From Hyphomicrobiales bacterium (GTDB lineage Bacteria > Pseudomonadota > Alphaproteobacteria > Rhizobiales > JACESI01), in contig JBDWKL010000002.1 in the NCBI GenBank assembly GCA_039973685.1, forward strand, positions 1 to 43,392: a DNA stretch of 43,392 nucleotides, given 5' to 3'. This document shows, one piece after another, positions 39,683-43,392 of the stretch (positions are counted from its first letter, which is position 1; the number at the start of each line of letters is the position of its first letter). Position numbers and translations under genes: made by a program. The notes under the pieces are model-generated. The model saw nothing but the letters and a program-made list of their open reading frames with translations. It had not been told where the DNA came from and searched no databases.

Positions 39683-40480
39683 TTGAAGGGAAAACCATCA
39701 ACGGAATTGTCCGTGCCCCCTGATATTGTAGCCGCTGTTTATTTCATCCAAGAATTAAACGATTACACGCCCAAGCAGCTTGAACATTATCATTGTTTCT
39801 TGATAGCTGGGCAACTTGCTGAAAATGAGCAGCGCCATCGTTTCAACTTACCTTCTGCTATATTAAATTCGGATGAGTACGACTTTTGGTGCAAACATGA
39901 TTTTTTGACCATTGACGAATTCGCAGCTTTGCTAATCGAACGGAAGCCGGAAGCCGTCAACATCGACAAAGTTTTGAACCAGACAGAGCCGTGTAACACG
40001 GGTAGGCAATTCGCAGAGATATACCGCTTGTTAGAACGCGCTCAAAAAATGAAGCGCCTAGATGAATATGCGACGCCAACGGATTTAATCAATTGGGCTA
40101 TTTTAAAAGATTTGGATGTACCAAAACCCCTTAAAACCAAAGCAACAAGATATGCTGCTTTAGATAGCTGCCCCAAAGACAACAACAACATCATTCAACT
40201 ACCCAATGCAGAAACTTCAATGAATGATGAGCCAAAGTTTGCCACAACTAAGAAGACGGAAACTCAATTGAAACTCTTGGCAGGCGCAATAATACATGGT
40301 TATGGCCTAGACTTGGACAACAAACGCCATGATCAAATTAGAGAGTTAACGGAAGATGTGAAGTCACTCGGTTTGTCTATTAGTATTGAGACTACACGCG
40401 AGCACGTCATGAATGCCTTAGACTTGGTTCCAAGAAAAACAAAGTTACGTATAAACAAACCGAATTCCGTTAGGGGCTAA
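39683..40480 (+). CDS. Hypothetical island protein, start uncertain
   Basis: I do not recognise this protein. It is soluble, with no transmembrane segment or signal, and mostly charged/helical. The first initiator-like codon in the present call is TTG 39683 (265 residues). The frame stays open with protein-like content (KQIAKLKYPTLTEKQFANIK) back to a CTG at 39587, which has AAAGGA 8 bases upstream. A stop precedes that CTG. No ATG exists in this upstream part, so either CTG/TTG initiation is used or the 5' end was lost. It lies between the integrase and alpA-like genes. Confidence 0.6.
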   Translation: MKGKPSTELSVPPDIVAAVYFIQELNDYTPKQLEHYHCFLIAGQLAENEQRHRFNLPSAILNSDEYDFWCKHDFLTIDEFAALLIERKPEAVNIDKVLNQTEPCNTGRQFAEIYRLLERAQKMKRLDEYATPTDLINWAILKDLDVPKPLKTKATRYAALDSCPKDNNNIIQLPNAETSMNDEPKFATTKKTETQLKLLAGAIIHGYGLDLDNKRHDQIRELTEDVKSLGLSISIETTREHVMNALDLVPRKTKLRINKPNSVRG

Positions 40481-40503
40481 ACGGGTTTCGCGGAAATTCT
40501 AAT

Positions 40504-40548
40504 TTGAACAACATAACTTCACCTCATGTTCAACAACACAAGGTGAAG
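40504..40548. promoter_or_regulatory. Nested dyads before the alpA-like gene
   Basis: Two interleaved inverted repeats lie just ahead of the ATG at 40551: TTGAACA (40504-40510) with TGTTCAA (40527-40533), and CTTCACCT (40517-40524) with AGGTGAAG (40541-40548). The second right arm covers the ribosome binding site AGGTGA. This could be an autoregulatory operator or an RNA hairpin that masks the start. TTGAAC could also serve as a -35 box. Confidence 0.45.
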
Positions 40549-40550
40549 CA

Positions 40551-40766
40551 ATGTCAGACCAACCTACACAACAGACTTCCGGCTTTCTCAGAGTCAAAGA
40601 TATCATCGCACCAAATGGGCCTATTCCCGTTAGTCGCTCCACATGGTGGCAGGGCGTGAAAGATGGCCGCTTCCCCAAACCCTTAAAGCTTGGCGAGCGC
40701 GTTACCGTATGGCGCGTTGATGATATCCGCGACCTTATCGAGAACGGGGTAAAGCGCGATGGCTAA
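40551..40766 (+). CDS. AlpA-family DNA-binding regulator/excisionase
   Basis: The 71-residue protein is a single winged-helix domain of the AlpA/MerR-like type: FLRVKDIIAPNGPIPVSRST, WWQGVKDGRFPKPLKLG, VTVWRVDDIRDLIENG. These small proteins act as excisionases or activate integrase genes on islands. The start is ATG 40551 with AGGTGA upstream. Its stop overlaps the next gene's start by 8 bases, so the two are coupled. Confidence 0.88.
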   Translation: MSDQPTQQTSGFLRVKDIIAPNGPIPVSRSTWWQGVKDGRFPKPLKLGERVTVWRVDDIRDLIENGVKRDG

Positions 40767-41175
40767 GCGTCTCAATTGGCGCAAGGTCAAAAAGCATCAT
40801 AGCTATACGGTTGATGAAGTGGCTCGCTTGCTTAGTGTTCACAAGGGCACTGTGAGGCGATGGATCAAGAACGGGCTTAAGGTTCTGGATGATCAACGCC
40901 CATTGTTGATCCTTGGCCCGGACCTTATCAGCTTCTTGCAAGACCAAGCGCCAAAGAAACAAACATGTAAGCTTGATGAATGCTATTGCCTGAAATGCAG
41001 CAAGCCTCGCAGGCCAGCTTATAACGAAGCTGAGTTCATGCCAGACAAAGCTCATTCTGGCAGGCTACGGGCGCTTTGTGAGGAATGCACAACAGTGATG
41101 CACAAGCAGGTTTCTTTGAAGCATATCTCCGTTTTGAGAGGCTTGGTGAACCTTGATATTAGATCCCCTGATTAG
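40759..41175 (+). CDS. HTH protein with zinc-ribbon-like C-terminus
   Basis: The 138-residue protein has an N-terminal excisionase-type helix-turn-helix (SYTVDEVARLLSVHKGTVRR, about residues 15-34, then WIKNGLKVLDDQRPLLI). Its C-terminal half has cysteine pairs Cys77-x2-Cys80 and Cys107-x2-Cys110, with extra Cys70 and Cys75, as in a zinc ribbon. It overlaps the alpA-like gene by 8 bases. A recombinase gene follows 188 bases later. The set looks like a recombination control unit; the exact role is unknown. Confidence 0.75.
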   Translation: MAKRLNWRKVKKHHSYTVDEVARLLSVHKGTVRRWIKNGLKVLDDQRPLLILGPDLISFLQDQAPKKQTCKLDECYCLKCSKPRRPAYNEAEFMPDKAHSGRLRALCEECTTVMHKQVSLKHISVLRGLVNLDIRSPD

Positions 41176-41363
41176 CTCTTGGGGGGCATTCAATCTTTGA
41201 CGCATTTGACAAGCCAGACCCGCGCTTATCCAGCATTTGAGATATCCCGAGAAATAGCGGGGGTGTGCCAAAAACAGTGTGCACATTTAGGAAAGCAGGT
41301 TCACCCCTAATAGAGTGCTGATTACCCAGCCTGAATGTTCACTTTGAAAGGGGGCAAAAAACC

Positions 41364-42488
41364 ATGACGAAGCACAACACTAAAAACGAGCGTATTAAGC
41401 GCAAATATTACATCTATCTTAGGGAAGCAAAACGCTTGTCTGAGAAGAGTATCGACAATGCTGCAACTGCCATCGCAGCCTTTGAACAATCAACCAACAA
41501 ACGGGACTTTGCAGGCTTTCATATAGAGCAAGCAAAGAAGTTCAAACGGGAACTAAACGAAGCGGATAACTCCAAGACAGGCAAGCCGCTTGCTAAGGCG
41601 ACAATTCGAACACGGTTGAATGATGTCAAAGCGTTCTTTCATTGGCTGGCTGGGCAAGCAGGATACAAATCTAGAATCTCATATTCTGACTGCGAGTATT
41701 TCAACCAACCCGCAAACGATACCCGCATTGCATTGGCAACTCGTGAAAAGCCCGTTCCTTCCATCGAACAAATCCGCCACGTGCTTTCTTCTATACCTAA
41801 TGAGACCATCATCCAGAAACGGGACCACGCTCTTATCGCCTTTACGCTTCTTTCAGGTATGCGAGATGATGCCATCGCGTCTCTTAACGTTGGGCATGTG
41901 AATTTGGAGAAGCGCCGTATCTTCCAAGATGCCAACACCGTGCGCACGAAGTTCAGAAAAACACACAACAGCTCATTCTTTCCCGTTGGTGACGACATCG
42001 AGGCGATTGTCCGCGATTGGATTGATACGCTCAAAATAGAACAGCTCTATAGCGATGGCGATCCGCTCTTCCCATCTACCCAAATTAGCCAAGATGAAAA
42101 CGACCAATTCGCAGCCACAGGCTTAACCCGCAATCATTGGTCAAATGCAAACTCAATACGCAAGATATTCAAGCAAGCGTTTGAGACTGCCAACCTTCCC
42201 TACTACAACCCCCATTCCTTCCGTGACACACTCGCGAGGCTAGGACAACAGCTCTGTCATACACCAGAAGAATTCAAAGCGTGGAGCCAGAACCTAGGTC
42301 ATGAAAAGGTCATGACCACCTTTACCAGCTATGGGAGAGTTGAAGGGCATCGGCAACATGAAATCATGGAGGTTGTTGGTAAGCAAAGCACGACAGGGTC
42401 GGATAGCGATCCAGATGCTCAAACCATCGCTGCAGTCCTTCGACACCTTACCAATCAGACCAATTCTGATAAAAAGGGGAATGTTTAA
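41364..42488 (+). CDS. Second tyrosine recombinase
   Basis: The 374-residue protein is a phage-type integrase unlike the P4-type one. It has a SAM-like core-binding domain (residues 10-100) and a catalytic domain with Arg in LLSGMRDDAIASL, HSFRDTLARLG (His-x2-Arg), LGHEKVMTTFTSYGRV (second His and the nucleophile Tyr). All catalytic residues are present. It starts at ATG 41364 with a strong AAAGGGGG site. It probably acts with the two small DNA-binding proteins ahead of it, possibly as a separate nested element. Confidence 0.93.
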   Translation: MTKHNTKNERIKRKYYIYLREAKRLSEKSIDNAATAIAAFEQSTNKRDFAGFHIEQAKKFKRELNEADNSKTGKPLAKATIRTRLNDVKAFFHWLAGQAGYKSRISYSDCEYFNQPANDTRIALATREKPVPSIEQIRHVLSSIPNETIIQKRDHALIAFTLLSGMRDDAIASLNVGHVNLEKRRIFQDANTVRTKFRKTHNSSFFPVGDDIEAIVRDWIDTLKIEQLYSDGDPLFPSTQISQDENDQFAATGLTRNHWSNANSIRKIFKQAFETANLPYYNPHSFRDTLARLGQQLCHTPEEFKAWSQNLGHEKVMTTFTSYGRVEGHRQHEIMEVVGKQSTTGSDSDPDAQTIAAVLRHLTNQTNSDKKGNV

Positions 42489-42628
42489 AGATTTGTTCCT
42501 TATGAGAGGTTTAACAACGGCTCATGATCTGATTATCACCAATATGATCTTAAGCGAAAAATTCCAATAATCAGCCGACAATGGTTCCTTTCCGAATACT
42601 CAGACAAATCATCTTTTACCTCAACGCG

Positions 42629-43392
42629 CTAAACAAAGTCAAAGTCACCTGCATCTAGATCAATCACGTCGAAGTCCCGCAGTCGGATAGTGCCGGAGCC
42701 GTAGTCGATGAGAGTATCATCTCCGCCAATCACGGTGAGAGTGAGTGATGCAAAGTCGGTGCCTAATGATGAAAAATCAATCGTGTCGAAATTGTCTTCA
42801 AAATCATTGATCACATCGCCACCATCATTGGCGTTGAAGATGAAGGTGTCGGGGCCAAAGCCACCCGTCAGCGCATCATTGCCACCCCCGCCGGTAATCG
42901 TGTCACGGCTTGATTGTCCGCGTATGATGTCACGCTCACTGCTACCAATGAGAATGTCAGCACCAGAGCCACCGTCAAGCACGTTGTTCTCACCTTCACC
43001 GGCGATCAACGTGTCATTGCCTGCCGCACCCACGAGGCGGTCCGTGCCGTCGCCACCATTTAAGATGTCATCGCCACCTTGGCCGTTGAGACGGTCATTG
43101 CCGTCGCCACCATTGATAATGTCATTTTCGGTGCCGCCAAGTAGGAGGTCAGCTCCTTCTCCGCCATTGAGGGTGTCTTCACCCTCGCGGCCTTCAAGAC
43201 GGTCGTTGCCGATGTTGCCAGTTAGAACATTCACACCTTCATCACCGCGCAAAATATCATTGCCGCTTGAGCCTGTGAGGTTTTCAAAGTTTGAAATGAT
43301 ATCTCCTTCAGCATCACCCCCGCGCGAGGCGCCGTTGAAGAGATTGACGATGACGGCTACCGCACTGCCTTCATGGCTCAACGTATCATTAC
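42629..43392 (-). CDS. RTX calcium-binding protein, C-terminal part (runs off right edge)
   Basis: The reverse-strand frame stays open to the last base, so the protein is truncated at the N-terminal side by the window; a TTG at 43381 is not a real start. About 254 residues are visible. They include LTGSSGNDILRGDEG, then some ten nonapeptide repeats of the GGxGxDxxx kind (GGDGNDRLNGQGGDDILNGG). The protein ends with FIFNANDGGDVINDFEDNFD and a short hydrophobic tail DFDFV, typical of type I secretion signals. These repeats bind Ca2+ outside the cell. The upstream catalytic or adhesive part, if any, is not visible. Confidence 0.92.
   Translation of the reverse strand, partial: NDTLSHEGSAVAVIVNLFNGASRGGDAEGDIISNFENLTGSSGNDILRGDEGVNVLTGNIGNDRLEGREGEDTLNGGEGADLLLGGTENDIINGGDGNDRLNGQGGDDILNGGDGTDRLVGAAGNDTLIAGEGENNVLDGGSGADILIGSSERDIIRGQSSRDTITGGGGNDALTGGFGPDTFIFNANDGGDVINDFEDNFDTIDFSSLGTDFASLTLTVIGGDDTLIDYGSGTIRLRDFDVIDLDAGDFDFV

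Larger units (their letters stand above)
38027..42488 (+). mobile_element. tRNA-Thr-associated integrative island (right end not seen)
   Basis: An intact tRNA-Thr is followed by a P4-type integrase, an unknown gene, an AlpA-type regulator, a zinc-ribbon HTH protein and a second tyrosine recombinase, all on the plus strand. I found no copy of the tRNA 3' end as far as the window edge, so the outer att site is either beyond 43.4 kb or lost. The RTX gene at the edge could be cargo or host. The boundary given is only the extent of recognised mobility genes. Confidence 0.6.

Noticed and set aside
42850-43300. Repeated DNA resembling a CRISPR or tandem repeat array
   Set aside because: The repeats are degenerate at DNA level and follow the codon frame of RTX nonapeptides; there are no constant repeats with unique spacers.

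Overview
The window reads as two alphaproteobacterial pieces joined inside rpoB. From base 1 to about 10.6 kb the DNA is GC-rich, and its genes (tuf, fusA, rpsG, rpsL, a PF11316-type rhamnosyltransferase, an EamA transporter, rpoC, the last ~90 codons of rpoB) look like Rhodobacterales/Roseobacter. From about 10.7 kb rightward base composition and codon use drop to a lower-GC style, and the proteins (most of RpoB, the L7/L12-L10-L1-L11-NusG-SecE set, a hopanoid locus) look like a marine Hyphomicrobiales-type alphaproteobacterium. Gene order across the join is the ordinary ancestral order, so the join is either a chimeric assembly through conserved rpoB sequence or a very large homologous replacement. 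I favour the assembly explanation. These assignments come from reading the proteins, not from a search.

Layout. (1) 1-10.6 kb, minus strand: translation and polymerase genes, with two unrelated genes (4.2-5.9 kb) between rpsL and rpoC, a strong rpoC terminator, and palindromes in several gaps. (2) 10.6-18 kb, minus strand: rpoB, rplL, rplJ (long leader), rplA, rplK, nusG, secE. (3) 18.2-24.5 kb, plus strand: a tightly packed eight-gene run of two small sugar-transferase-like genes, ccmC, ccmD, ccmG, a sulfotransferase, a paraoxonase-like lipoprotein, and hpnA. (4) 24.5-37.8 kb: a hopanoid locus. hpnB faces hpnA. hpnC-hpnD-hpnE-hpnG form an overlapping operon. hpnH, ispH, hpnM and hpnN lie on the minus strand, and mlaA diverges from hpnN. 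Nested in it is a nitric-oxide-type module: a group III truncated globin, a 55-residue membrane protein, and an NsrR-like Rrf2 regulator. (5) 37.9-42.5 kb: a truncated and an intact tRNA-Thr(TGT), then an island with two tyrosine recombinases, an AlpA-type regulator, a zinc-ribbon HTH protein and an unknown gene. (6) The right edge holds the C-terminal part of an RTX calcium-binding protein.

How it fits together. HpnD, HpnC and HpnE make squalene from farnesyl diphosphate. HpnH and HpnG build the adenosyl/ribosyl side chain of hopanoids. HpnA and HpnB are sugar-modification enzymes, and IspH feeds isoprenoid precursor. HpnM, HpnN and MlaA look like lipid trafficking between inner and outer membrane. 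The squalene-hopene cyclase gene that normally sits between hpnE and hpnG is absent. The most interesting unexplained material is the sulfotransferase and paraoxonase-like lipoprotein coupled to hpnA, the 55-residue membrane protein beside the globin, and the half-duplicated tRNA with its neighbouring integrase control region.
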